From Oscillatoriales cyanobacterium (GTDB lineage Bacteria; Cyanobacteriota; Cyanobacteriia; Cyanobacteriales; Microcoleaceae): DNA of 44,219 nucleotides. The DNA lies in assembly GCA_004293365.1 (NCBI GenBank), contig RDYN01000053.1, positions 1 to 44,219 of the forward strand. The letters are read 5' to 3'. Under the pieces are notes generated by a model, which was not told the origin of the DNA, searched no databases, and saw only the letters and a program-made list of their open reading frames with translations. Position numbers and translations under genes: made by a program. Positions within the stretch are counted from its first letter, which is position 1. The number at the start of each line of letters is the position of its first letter. Positions 8,821 to 15,576 of this stretch are shown in pieces.

Positions 8821-9055
8821 CAGGTTCGTAGTAAGGACTTTAGTCCTTCTTCAGCATCAGGTTCGTAGTAAGGACTTTAGTCCTTCTTCAGCATCAGGTT
8901 CGTAGTAAGGACTTTAGTCAGGTTCGTAGTAAGGACTTTAGTCCTTCTTCAGCATCAGGTTCGTAATGAGGACTTTAGTCCTTCTTCAGAAGCAAAAGAA
9001 GGACTGAAGTCCTCACTACGAACCTAAATTAAGTCCTCACTACGAACCTAAATTA
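8821..9055. repeat. Tandem array of 37-bp fold-back units
   Basis: This fills the 392-bp gap between the ligase and the SbcD-like gene. A unit starting CAGGTTCGTAGTAAGGACTT recurs at 8821, 8858, 8895, 8919 (the preceding unit is truncated) and 8956. The array then ends in two inverted partial units, each reading toward CACTACGAACCT. Each unit contains GGACTTTAGTCC, and the whole array can fold back on itself. There are no unique spacers, so it is not CRISPR. Confidence 0.9.
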
Positions 9056-9076
9056 CAAGTCACAAACCCAAAAACA

Positions 9077-10318
9077 ATGATTAAAATTCTTCACCTTTCA
9101 GACATTCACATGGGAAGCGGCTTTTCCCACGGGCGCGTCAATCCAGAAACCGGGTTAAATACGCGGCTGGAAGACTTCGCGGCGACGCTGAGTAAATGTA
9201 TGGATAGAGCAATTTCTGAACCCGTAGATTTAGTCATATTCGGCGGGGATGCTTTCCCGGATTCAACGCCGCCACCGTTTGTCAAAGAGGCTTTTGCGCG
9301 CCAATTCAGCCGCTTGGTTGAGGCGCAAATTCCGACGGTTTTGCTAGTAGGAAATCACGACCAACATTCCCAGGGACAGGGCGGCGCGAGTTTGGGAATT
9401 TACCGGACTTTGGGAATACCTAAGTTTATTGTAGGCGATCGCCTGGAAACACACCTCATACACACCCGCAACGGCGCCGTACAGGTGGTTACACTGCCTT
9501 GGTTGACGCGATCGACCTTAATGACTAAATCAGAAACCGAAAGCCTGTCTGTAGGCGACGTTAACCAATTATTAACCGAAAAACTGACGATCGCCATGGA
9601 AGGTGAAATCCGCCGCCTCAATCCCGAAATACCAACCGTACTATTAGCGCACTTAATGGCAGATAAAGCAAGCTTGGGCGCCGAGCGTTTTTTAGCAGTC
9701 GGCAAAGGATTCAACATACCCGTTGCCATGCTAACACGCCCTTGTTTCGACTACGTAGCCCTCGGTCACGTCCACAAACACCAAAATCTCAACGCTTCCA
9801 ACAATCCGCCCGTAATTTATCCCGGAAGCATCGAACGAGTTGACTTTAGCGAAGAGAAAGAAGACAAAGGCTTTGTGTTGATTAATTTGTCACGGGGTAA
9901 AGCCGAATGGGAATTTTGCACCTTACCCGTGCGGGTGTTTCAGACGATTAAGGTGAACGTATCTGAATCGGAAAGTCCCCAAGCCGACTTGGTGAAAGCC
10001 ATTGGGAAGAAGGAAATCCAAGATGCTGTCGTGAGATTGATCTACCAATTGCGATCGGAACAATTAGACTTAATTGATAACGCCGAATTGCACGCACTTC
10101 TCGGCGCAGCCCACAGCTACACAATTCAGCCGGAATTAGTCAGCCAGCTAGCAAGGCCGAGGTTGCCGGAATTGAATGCTAATAATAGTATAGAACCGTT
10201 AGATGCTTTGAAAACTTATTTAGCAAGTCGCGAAGATTTGAAAGATATTACTGAGAGTATGTTAGAAGCCGCGCGGGATTTGTTGGGAGTTGAAGAAGAA
10301 GCTTTAGTCGAATTTTAG
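9077..10318 (+). CDS. SbcD/Mre11-like metallophosphoesterase (DNA repair exonuclease)
   Basis: A 413-residue calcineurin-like phosphoesterase with the two-metal motifs in order: LSDIHMG (residues 6-12), FGGDAF, VGNHDQHS, LLAHLM and GHVHKHQ. This order and the capping region that follows resemble the nuclease subunit SbcD/Mre11, which trims DNA ends and hairpins with an SbcC/Rad50 ATPase. No SbcC is adjacent. The downstream ATPase (10545-11879) is only 444 residues and lacks long coiled coils, so it is not SbcC. The ligase upstream and fold-back repeats around the gene fit a DNA-processing setting. Whether it pairs with an SbcC encoded elsewhere is unknown. Confidence 0.85.
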   Translation: MIKILHLSDIHMGSGFSHGRVNPETGLNTRLEDFAATLSKCMDRAISEPVDLVIFGGDAFPDSTPPPFVKEAFARQFSRLVEAQIPTVLLVGNHDQHSQGQGGASLGIYRTLGIPKFIVGDRLETHLIHTRNGAVQVVTLPWLTRSTLMTKSETESLSVGDVNQLLTEKLTIAMEGEIRRLNPEIPTVLLAHLMADKASLGAERFLAVGKGFNIPVAMLTRPCFDYVALGHVHKHQNLNASNNPPVIYPGSIERVDFSEEKEDKGFVLINLSRGKAEWEFCTLPVRVFQTIKVNVSESESPQADLVKAIGKKEIQDAVVRLIYQLRSEQLDLIDNAELHALLGAAHSYTIQPELVSQLARPRLPELNANNSIEPLDALKTYLASREDLKDITESMLEAARDLLGVEEEALVEF

Positions 10319-10323
10319 TAAGT

Positions 10324-10425
10324 TATAGTGGTTCTCAGAAAGATGAGGTACGTTGTTGGGCTTCAGCCCTCTTAGTCTAAGCGGTTATAATAAGCCGTCA
10401 GTCATCTTTTTAAGAAAGGCTATAT
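10324..10425. repeat. MITE-like 102-bp element, copy 1
   Basis: The ends are imperfect inverted repeats (TATAGTGGTTCTCAGAAAGA and, reversed, TATATAGCCTTTCTTAAAAA). The interior, including GTTGGGCTTCAGCCCT, matches the reverse complement of 19797-19902. Two copies in opposite orientation with shared ends indicate a non-autonomous mobile repeat. It lies just upstream of the PARIS-like pair. Confidence 0.75.
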
Positions 10426-10544
10426 ATCAATTCCGGCTGTACCGTCAGGTGATTTAACCGCAGAGAACGCAGAGAACACAGAGGAAGAGAAGAGAGAAAT
10501 CAATAATTCCAATACTAACGGATTTGATATAAGTAGAGGGAAAA

Positions 10545-11879
10545 ATGAGAATAAATAAAATTTCTGTCACCAAACTTTTTGGAGTGTTCAACCATCCGGT
10601 TTCGCTCAATATGGAAGATAGGATCGCGATTATTCATAGTCCAAATGGATTTGGCAAAACAGCCTTATTTAGGTTAATTAATGGATTTTTCAATTCACTT
10701 GACTCAGAACTTTGGACTATCCCATTTACAGAGTTCCGGTTAGACTTTGATGATGGTAGTTGTCTACAAATAACTAAATCGATCGATGCACCTGAACATG
10801 AGAAAGATAAAAATTTAATGTTTTACTTTGCTAAGCCTGGTGCAGCAAAAGAGATATTCTCACCGAATTTAATAATGGACTCAATAGATGATTTCTCAGC
10901 GGGAATCAATGTGTCTTCGGATATCACAGATGATACACTACAGTCATCAGGTGACATAGACACACCAACTCAAGTTTCAGAATTAGAATTAGAACGTATT
11001 CTCGTCTTTAAAGCTAGACAGTTAATATCAAGGTTAGCAAAGAGCGTTAAGAAAGAACCAAAATGGCTGTCAGAACTAAGAAGTTCTATCGATGTTCATT
11101 TTATCGAAACTCAACGTTTGTTAACTCCCTCAAGTTTTCCTAAACCAGCGGTAGATACAAAACACCCTTCAATGATTCCATCGGTTAGTATCTATTCCCA
11201 GGAACTCGCAGAAGAGATTCAAGCAAAACTGGCTGAATACGGTGCATTATCTCAATCCCTTGAAAGAACCTTTCCCGCAAGAATTTTTAATAACAAATCA
11301 CCCTCCAATATCACAGAGAAAACGCTGCATAACAAATTAAATGAAATTGAGCAAAAGCGTTCTCTTCTCAGAGAAATTGGTCTTTTGGATAAAGACGAAA
11401 ATCCTGATTTTCAAATTGAACAACATATTGATAATACCACAAAAAATATTTTGTCAGTTTATGTTGAAGATGTAGAACAAAAACTCATGGTTTTCAAGGA
11501 ACTCGCTACTAAAATAGAACTTTTTACGAGAATTATTCAACAGCGATTTCTATACAAGCATATGAGTATCAGCAAAGATAAAGGTTTTACCTTTACAACG
11601 GCTGATGGTAAGCCTTTGTTGGCGACAGACTTATCTTTCGGAGAACAACACGAACTGGTAATGCTTTACGAGTTGTTATTCAGAGTTAAACCTAACTCAC
11701 TGGTTCTCATTGATGAACCTGAAATTTCGCTTCACATAGCATGGCAAGTTGAGTTTCTCAAAGATTTGCAAGCAATTATTAAGTTGGCAAACTTTGACGT
11801 GCTTATCGCATCTCATTCTCCAGATATTATAGACGATCGCTGGGATTTGACAGTGGAATTGAAAGGGCCAGTTGAATGA
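10545..11879 (+). CDS. AriA-like ATPase of a PARIS-type defence pair
   Basis: A 444-residue ABC/AAA-type ATPase with Walker A SPNGFGKTALF (K38), an ABC-signature-like LSFGEQ near residue 366, Walker B LVLIDEPEISLH (D390-E391) and a switch histidine in ASHSPDII. A helical middle region separates the two halves. This is the architecture of OLD/AAA_15 ATPases that partner DUF4435 proteins in PARIS, where the ATPase scaffold senses a phage anti-restriction protein and releases the toprim effector AriB. The ATGA overlap with the next gene (11876-11879) shows coupling. AGAGGG lies 4 bases before the ATG. Assignment to PARIS rather than another ATPase-DUF4435 system rests on this pairing; the trigger is unknown. 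Confidence 0.78.
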   Translation: MRINKISVTKLFGVFNHPVSLNMEDRIAIIHSPNGFGKTALFRLINGFFNSLDSELWTIPFTEFRLDFDDGSCLQITKSIDAPEHEKDKNLMFYFAKPGAAKEIFSPNLIMDSIDDFSAGINVSSDITDDTLQSSGDIDTPTQVSELELERILVFKARQLISRLAKSVKKEPKWLSELRSSIDVHFIETQRLLTPSSFPKPAVDTKHPSMIPSVSIYSQELAEEIQAKLAEYGALSQSLERTFPARIFNNKSPSNITEKTLHNKLNEIEQKRSLLREIGLLDKDENPDFQIEQHIDNTTKNILSVYVEDVEQKLMVFKELATKIELFTRIIQQRFLYKHMSISKDKGFTFTTADGKPLLATDLSFGEQHELVMLYELLFRVKPNSLVLIDEPEISLHIAWQVEFLKDLQAIIKLANFDVLIASHSPDIIDDRWDLTVELKGPVE

Positions 11880-12733
11880 CAAATAATCTTAAACCGGATC
11901 GTATTGCCAACAAACTTCGCTTGCTGAGAACTCAATCTAAATATACTGGATCTTTTGTAATTGCTGAGGGAGATACAGATGCGCGGGTGTGGAAAAACTT
12001 GATAGATTCCACAAAGTGTCGTGTGGAAATTGCCCATAATAAGGACAATGTTGTAAAAGTGCTCAATATCCTTGAAAAGGATAACTTTGCGGGCGTGTTG
12101 GCTATTGTTGATGCTGATTTTTGGATACTAGAAGGTACTGTTACATCTAGTTCTAACTTACTATTAACTGATACTCACGATCTTGAAACTATGCTGCTGA
12201 AATCGCCAGCACTTGAAAAAGTTCTTTCCGAACACGGTTCTGAACAAAAAATCAATAATTTTGGTAAAGATATTCGCCAAACTTTACTGGAAAGTGCCAA
12301 AGTTATTGGTTATTTACGATGGGTTTCGTTAAAGTTTAATTATGCTTTAAAATTTGAAGGTTTAGCTTTTAGTAAATTTGTAGACGATAAAACCTTGGAA
12401 CTAAATGAGTCAAAATTACTGCAAACTGTGAAAAATAACTCTCAAAAACTGGGACTTGATGAGGCAGAAATTATAGCAAAGATGGATAGCTTAAAAACAA
12501 ATGCTCAAGATATGTGGTATGTTTGTTGCGGTCACGATATGATTTGTATTTTGTCGATCGCACTTTGCAAAGCCCTAGGCACCTGCAACTCCAAGCAAGT
12601 TGAGCCAGATGTACTAGAAAAAGACCTTAGACTTGCTTACGAGTCCTCTCATTTCCAACTGACACAACTTTACACAGCCATTCAAGATTGGGAAAAAACC
12701 AATCAACCCTTCCAGGTACTTTCTAGCCTGTAG
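11876..12733 (+). CDS. AriB-like DUF4435/TOPRIM protein of a PARIS-type pair
   Basis: A 285-residue protein with a TOPRIM-like metal site: IAEGDTD (E31), then LAIVDADFW (D79, D81) and [11 protein letters not shown], the hallmark of DUF4435. In PARIS, this component is the effector released from the ATPase; TOPRIM nucleases of this type cut nucleic acid (tRNA for the studied AriB) and abort phage infection. All expected acidic residues are present, so it is probably active. Its ATG overlaps the upstream stop by four bases. Its 3' end overlaps that of the convergent fmt gene by 11 bp, a very tight fit for a horizontally gained cassette. Confidence 0.8.
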   Translation: MTNNLKPDRIANKLRLLRTQSKYTGSFVIAEGDTDARVWKNLIDSTKCRVEIAHNKDNVVKVLNILEKDNFAGVLAIVDADFWILEGTVTSSSNLLLTDTHDLETMLLKSPALEKVLSEHGSEQKINNFGKDIRQTLLESAKVIGYLRWVSLKFNYALKFEGLAFSKFVDDKTLELNESKLLQTVKNNSQKLGLDEAEIIAKMDSLKTNAQDMWYVCCGHDMICILSIALCKALGTCNSKQVEPDVLEKDLRLAYESSHFQLTQLYTAIQDWEKTNQPFQVLSSL

Positions 12734-13736
12734 CTTCAACTTTCCCAAAAATCTCACCCGCCGTCAACCGAGCACCATTGGCAAAATCCACCCCAGACTG
12801 AACTTTTTTACCAGCCAACTGCACCTCCCGCAATAATAGCAAACCATCGCCTGTTTGGACGATCGCCCCTAAGCCCTTCACAACCTTCACAACCTCCCCA
12901 TTTGCGCCCGACAACTGGGCCAAAACAGGCCATTCCCGTTCCAAAACCCTCAACTCCGGCGGTAATTGCAGCCAATATTCCGGCCCCACCGGCACAGTTG
13001 CAATCACCTTCAGAGAGTTACCGCGAAAAGTCGTCGTGCAATTCGGGAAAAAACCCCTAACTTGATTGTGAAGGGCGATCGAACTTTTCGACCAATCCAG
13101 CACAAAATCAGCCGCCTCAATCATCGGCGCATAAGTCGCCTCACCATCATCTTGAGGTACACCTTTAACTTCCCCATCCCTCAATTTAATCAAAGTTTCC
13201 ACCAACAAATCCGCCCCAACATCCGCCAACCTATCCGCCAAAGAATCAGCATTATCCAACAGCGAAATACCAGCAAAAGCCTTCAACAACATCGCCCCAG
13301 TATCCATACCAGCATCCATCAGCATAGTAGTAATTCCAGTAGCCTTTTCCCCATTAAAAAGACAGCGCTGAATCGGCGCCGCCCCGCGATACTTCGGCAA
13401 AATAGAACCGTGAACATTCACACAAGCCAAACTAGGAATATCCAGAATTTCCTGAGACAGAATCTGCCCGTAAGCCACCACCACAAACACATCAGCCTCC
13501 GCTTCCCGCAACTTAGCAAGCGTTTCCACATCCTTCTTAATTCGGCGCGGCTGCCAAACCGGAAGACTGTGATTTAAAGCCACATCTTTTACAGGTGAAC
13601 CCATCAATTTATTGCCCCTTCCCCGGCGTTTGTCCGGCTGAGTCACCACACCCACAACCTCAAAATCCGGGTGACTCAGCAAACTGGATAAAGTAGGAAC
13701 AGCAAAATCAGGAGTGCCAAAAAAAACAATTCTCAT
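12723..13736 (-). CDS. fmt: Methionyl-tRNA formyltransferase
   Basis: A 337-residue enzyme that formylates Met-tRNAfMet with 10-formyl-tetrahydrofolate for translation initiation. The N-terminal Rossmann-like domain starts [15 protein letters not shown]. The catalytic signature ..[18 protein letters not shown] contains the family's conserved Asn, His and SLLP-type loop (SILP here). A C-terminal OB-like domain carries [10 protein letters not shown]. The ATG at 13736 is used; the codon just upstream is a TTG and adds nothing conserved. Family length is about 310-340. Its def partner is not nearby. It converges on the DUF4435 gene with an 11-bp overlap of stop regions. Confidence 0.96.
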   Translation of the reverse strand: MRIVFFGTPDFAVPTLSSLLSHPDFEVVGVVTQPDKRRGRGNKLMGSPVKDVALNHSLPVWQPRRIKKDVETLAKLREAEADVFVVVAYGQILSQEILDIPSLACVNVHGSILPKYRGAAPIQRCLFNGEKATGITTMLMDAGMDTGAMLLKAFAGISLLDNADSLADRLADVGADLLVETLIKLRDGEVKGVPQDDGEATYAPMIEAADFVLDWSKSSIALHNQVRGFFPNCTTTFRGNSLKVIATVPVGPEYWLQLPPELRVLEREWPVLAQLSGANGEVVKVVKGLGAIVQTGDGLLLLREVQLAGKKVQSGVDFANGARLTAGEIFGKVEATG

Positions 13737-13779
13737 CAATTTTTAGTTAAGTAGAAAAGATCCCAAAAACTATAATATA

Positions 13780-13889
13780 TTACAATACGGTTCAGTTAGC
13801 GTTGTCCGAAGAGAGAAACGAAGCAATCGCATTGTCTATGTTTCACAGTGTTTTATCGCTAGGACTCTCTTATCGGAACTGTATTGTAA
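13780..13889. repeat. Fold-back element of 110 bp upstream of fmt
   Basis: The terminal arms TTACAATACGGTTC (13780-13793) and GAACTGTATTGTAA (13876-13889) are inverted with one mismatch. The interior has no gene. It sits in the 276-bp gap between fmt and the DUF2442 gene, close to the fmt start, and resembles the other ~105-bp fold-back elements in the window. No target duplication is apparent. Confidence 0.65.
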
Positions 13890-14012
13890 CCTATTGTTGC
13901 TTGTTACTTTCGCTCTGCCTGGTAACGCAGATCCGGAGGAAGAGCCTCCTTTTAGCTCGCAGCTTACATGAGAGAGGATTATAGGTGTATTTAAGTTATT
14001 AAATTTTCGCTC

Positions 14013-14297
14013 CTAAAATCGACTAACAGATTCTTTTTCATAGGTAGCGATTGGCTGATTTGTAATAATTGAATACAAAACATCTGGGTCTAAATCGGCT
14101 CCATTTTCCCAGTAAACCGTTCCCAAATCAGGATTAACTTTGACTTGAACAAAGTAACTCAAGTCTTGTAGGGGGGAAAAGATGCCCGTGAATTCGATCA
14201 GTTCACTGATATCAACAACTCCCTCTATACAGTCTTCAAACTTGAGATGTAGTTGATAGAATTCTAACGGTTTAACCGAGATAATATCTTTAAGCAT
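14013..14297 (-). CDS. DUF2442 family protein
   Basis: A 94-residue protein with the DUF2442 layout: an N-terminal strand pair (VKPLEFYQLHLKFEDC), a central GVVDISEL segment and a LGTVYWENGADLDPD motif near residue 65. The function is not established. It follows the DUF4160 gene by 3 bp on the same strand, with GGAG before its ATG, so the two are almost certainly one transcript. Such DUF4160-DUF2442 pairs recur widely and resemble toxin-antitoxin modules in size and arrangement, but this role is inferred from layout only. Confidence 0.85.
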   Translation of the reverse strand: MLKDIISVKPLEFYQLHLKFEDCIEGVVDISELIEFTGIFSPLQDLSYFVQVKVNPDLGTVYWENGADLDPDVLYSIITNQPIATYEKESVSRF

Positions 14298-14300
14298 TTT

Positions 14301-14561
14301 CTACTCCAACGGTGTGATAGGCTCTAAAGGAGATTGAACTCTAGCTAGTTCCCAGTTTTGCATTAGTTCTGTCTGATGAATAGCCGCCCATTCTATAACT
14401 AGACCTAAGATGCGGGGGGAAAGTTTACCTTCTAAAATCGAAAGAGTTGCGATATCAATGATAGCTTTTTGTTGATTGTAGCGGACGTGAAAATGTGGAG
14501 GCGGGTGGTCTTTGTAGGACATAGTGATGATGATACCTAAAAAACGGCTGATTTCTGGCAT
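14301..14561 (-). CDS. DUF4160 family protein
   Basis: An 86-residue protein beginning PEISRFLGIIITMSYKDH, followed by PPPHFHVRY, the recognisable core of DUF4160. The GKLSPRILGLVIEWAAIHQ helix and a Pro/Glu tail complete it. It is the first gene of a two-gene unit with DUF2442. The biochemical role is unknown, and a small toxin-antitoxin-like module is a plausible but untested idea. It lies between fmt and the DGR template repeat, where a DGR reverse transcriptase would normally be expected. Confidence 0.85.
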   Translation of the reverse strand: MPEISRFLGIIITMSYKDHPPPHFHVRYNQQKAIIDIATLSILEGKLSPRILGLVIEWAAIHQTELMQNWELARVQSPLEPITPLE

Positions 14562-14880
14562 TATCTCGCCTTCTCCATTATCGGTTGGAAAATTATTCCT
14601 GAACTCTTTTTATACATCCAATAAATTCCAATTTGCTAGCCTAGGAACTAGGGTATTATACTATGGCAAAATCTTAACTATTTCGCACATCATCAGCCTG
14701 ACACACGTTACAAGTTTGGTAATTCATTTATAGTTTTATCTAATAAATCGGGCAACTCTTCGGAATCCCTACCAAGCTACCCGATTTGGTTTTATTTTCG
14801 GATGAAGTCACCCCATCACAGGAACAAGTCTGGACTCTTCTTACACGCCCGACAAATTCCCATTTGCCAGTTCCGATAGC

Positions 14881-15040
14881 GAAGAGTGCTCACAGGGAAG
14901 ACAGGGAGGAAGGGACAGCCAAAGCTACCGCTACACGAAAACCCCTGTTCCTGTTCGAGTTGCCCGCAGAGTTGTAGTTGCGGTTGGCAGCACGGCAATT
15001 GACCGCATTGTTGTTCCACGAACCTCCACGCTGCACTCGG
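14881..15040 (-). ncRNA. DGR template repeat (TR)
   Basis: A non-coding 160-bp sequence aligning without gaps to 15417-15576, the 3' end of the adjacent lectin-fold gene. Read on the minus strand in the target frame it would encode RGGSWNNNAVNCRAANRN and then YNSAGNSNRNRGFRV, an Asn (AAC/AAT)-rich string typical of DGR templates. Of 16 mismatches, 13 are at TR adenines and change nine codons. Two are silent non-A changes (GCC/GCA and TCG/TCA). One lies after the stop (14888 versus 15424) and may separate the IMH from the IMH-star. There is no start codon or upstream gene body in this frame. In DGRs the TR RNA is copied by an error-prone RT, which is not visible in this window. Confidence 0.9.
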
Positions 15041-15189
15041 AAGTGCTTGTCCCTTCTCCACCCTCTCACTTGCGCGAGAAAAATGGATACTTATTTACTA
15101 TCTCAAAAAAAGGGATATTTCTCAACCTTTTTTCTCATGACTTACGCAATGAAACCGGGTTTCTACGAAAAATCTTGGTTTCTCAACTA

Positions 15190-15293
15190 ATACCAATTTA
15201 AAAAAAGAATGCAACAGTATTCTTGTCCCCCCCCTTAGCAAGGGGGGGCTAGGGGGGGTCGAAGAGTGTTGCGCGATTTTAGTAAAATGGTAT
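15190..15293. repeat. Fold-back element carrying a nested C/G-run repeat
   Basis: The ends ATACCAATTTA and, inverted, ATACCATTTTA mark a 104-bp palindromic element with arms of about 26 bp. The centre contains the C8-TTAGCAA-G7 motif (15226-15259) also found inside murE. It lies between the DGR TR and VR and has no coding content. Confidence 0.7.
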
Positions 15294-15343
15294 AAACATC
15301 TACCAAGAAACCCGGTTTCTACCTACCCATCGCCACTTCCCCG

Positions 15344-15369
15344 AAAAAAAAATTGAGCGCTAGCGCGCT
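15344..15369 (-). terminator. Hairpin with T-run after the DGR target gene
   Basis: On the minus strand a 5-bp stem AGCGC/GCGCT with tetraloop GCTA (15356-15369) is followed within a few bases by nine T residues (15344-15352). This fits an intrinsic terminator. DGR target genes often carry a short tetraloop hairpin just after the VR that aids retrohoming. This one is about 47 bp past the VR and its loop is not the usual GNRA-like type, so that role is uncertain. Confidence 0.5.
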
Positions 15370-15416
15370 AGAGGGAAAAGGAAAAAGAGCAAAGCGCAAA
15401 AGGGCAAAAGAGCAAA

Positions 15417-15576
15417 GAAGAGTCCTCACAGGGAAGACAGGGAGGAAGGGACAGCCAAAGCTACCGCTACACGAAAACCCCTGCCCCTGTATGAGTAGCC
15501 CGCAGAGCCGTAGTTGCGGAATGCAGCACGGCAATCGACCGCATTGCCGTCCCACGAACCTCCACGCAGCACTCGG
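15417..15576 (-). repeat. DGR variable repeat (VR)
   Basis: This forms the last 49 codons of the target gene plus 9 bp past the stop. Relative to the TR, nine codons differ at adenines: one CAG to CTG (Q to L), AAC/AAT to GAC/GAT (N to D, twice), to GGC (N to G, three times), to TTC (N to F) and to TAC (N to Y, twice). The last 60 bp or so up to the stop are invariant, as expected for the initiation region. Confidence 0.9.

Noticed and set aside
8821..9055. CRISPR array
   Set aside because: Units abut each other without unique spacers, partial units are inverted, and no cas genes are present.
10545..11879. SbcC partner for the upstream SbcD-like gene
   Set aside because: Only 444 residues without long coiled coils, and it is coupled instead to a DUF4435 gene.
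13802..13984. 60-codon open frame upstream of fmt
   Set aside because: It begins with a non-ATG codon inside a fold-back element, with no ribosome-binding site and no recognisable protein character.
14881..15040. Interpretation as an ordinary duplicated pseudogene fragment
   Set aside because: Random decay would not put 13 of 15 coding differences at adenines of one copy with the reading frame kept gap-free.
14816..15061. Open frame of 81 codons on the minus strand over the TR
   Set aside because: It reads the TR in the wrong frame. The sequence's similarity to the lectin-fold gene is in another frame, and the TR has no gene body or start there.
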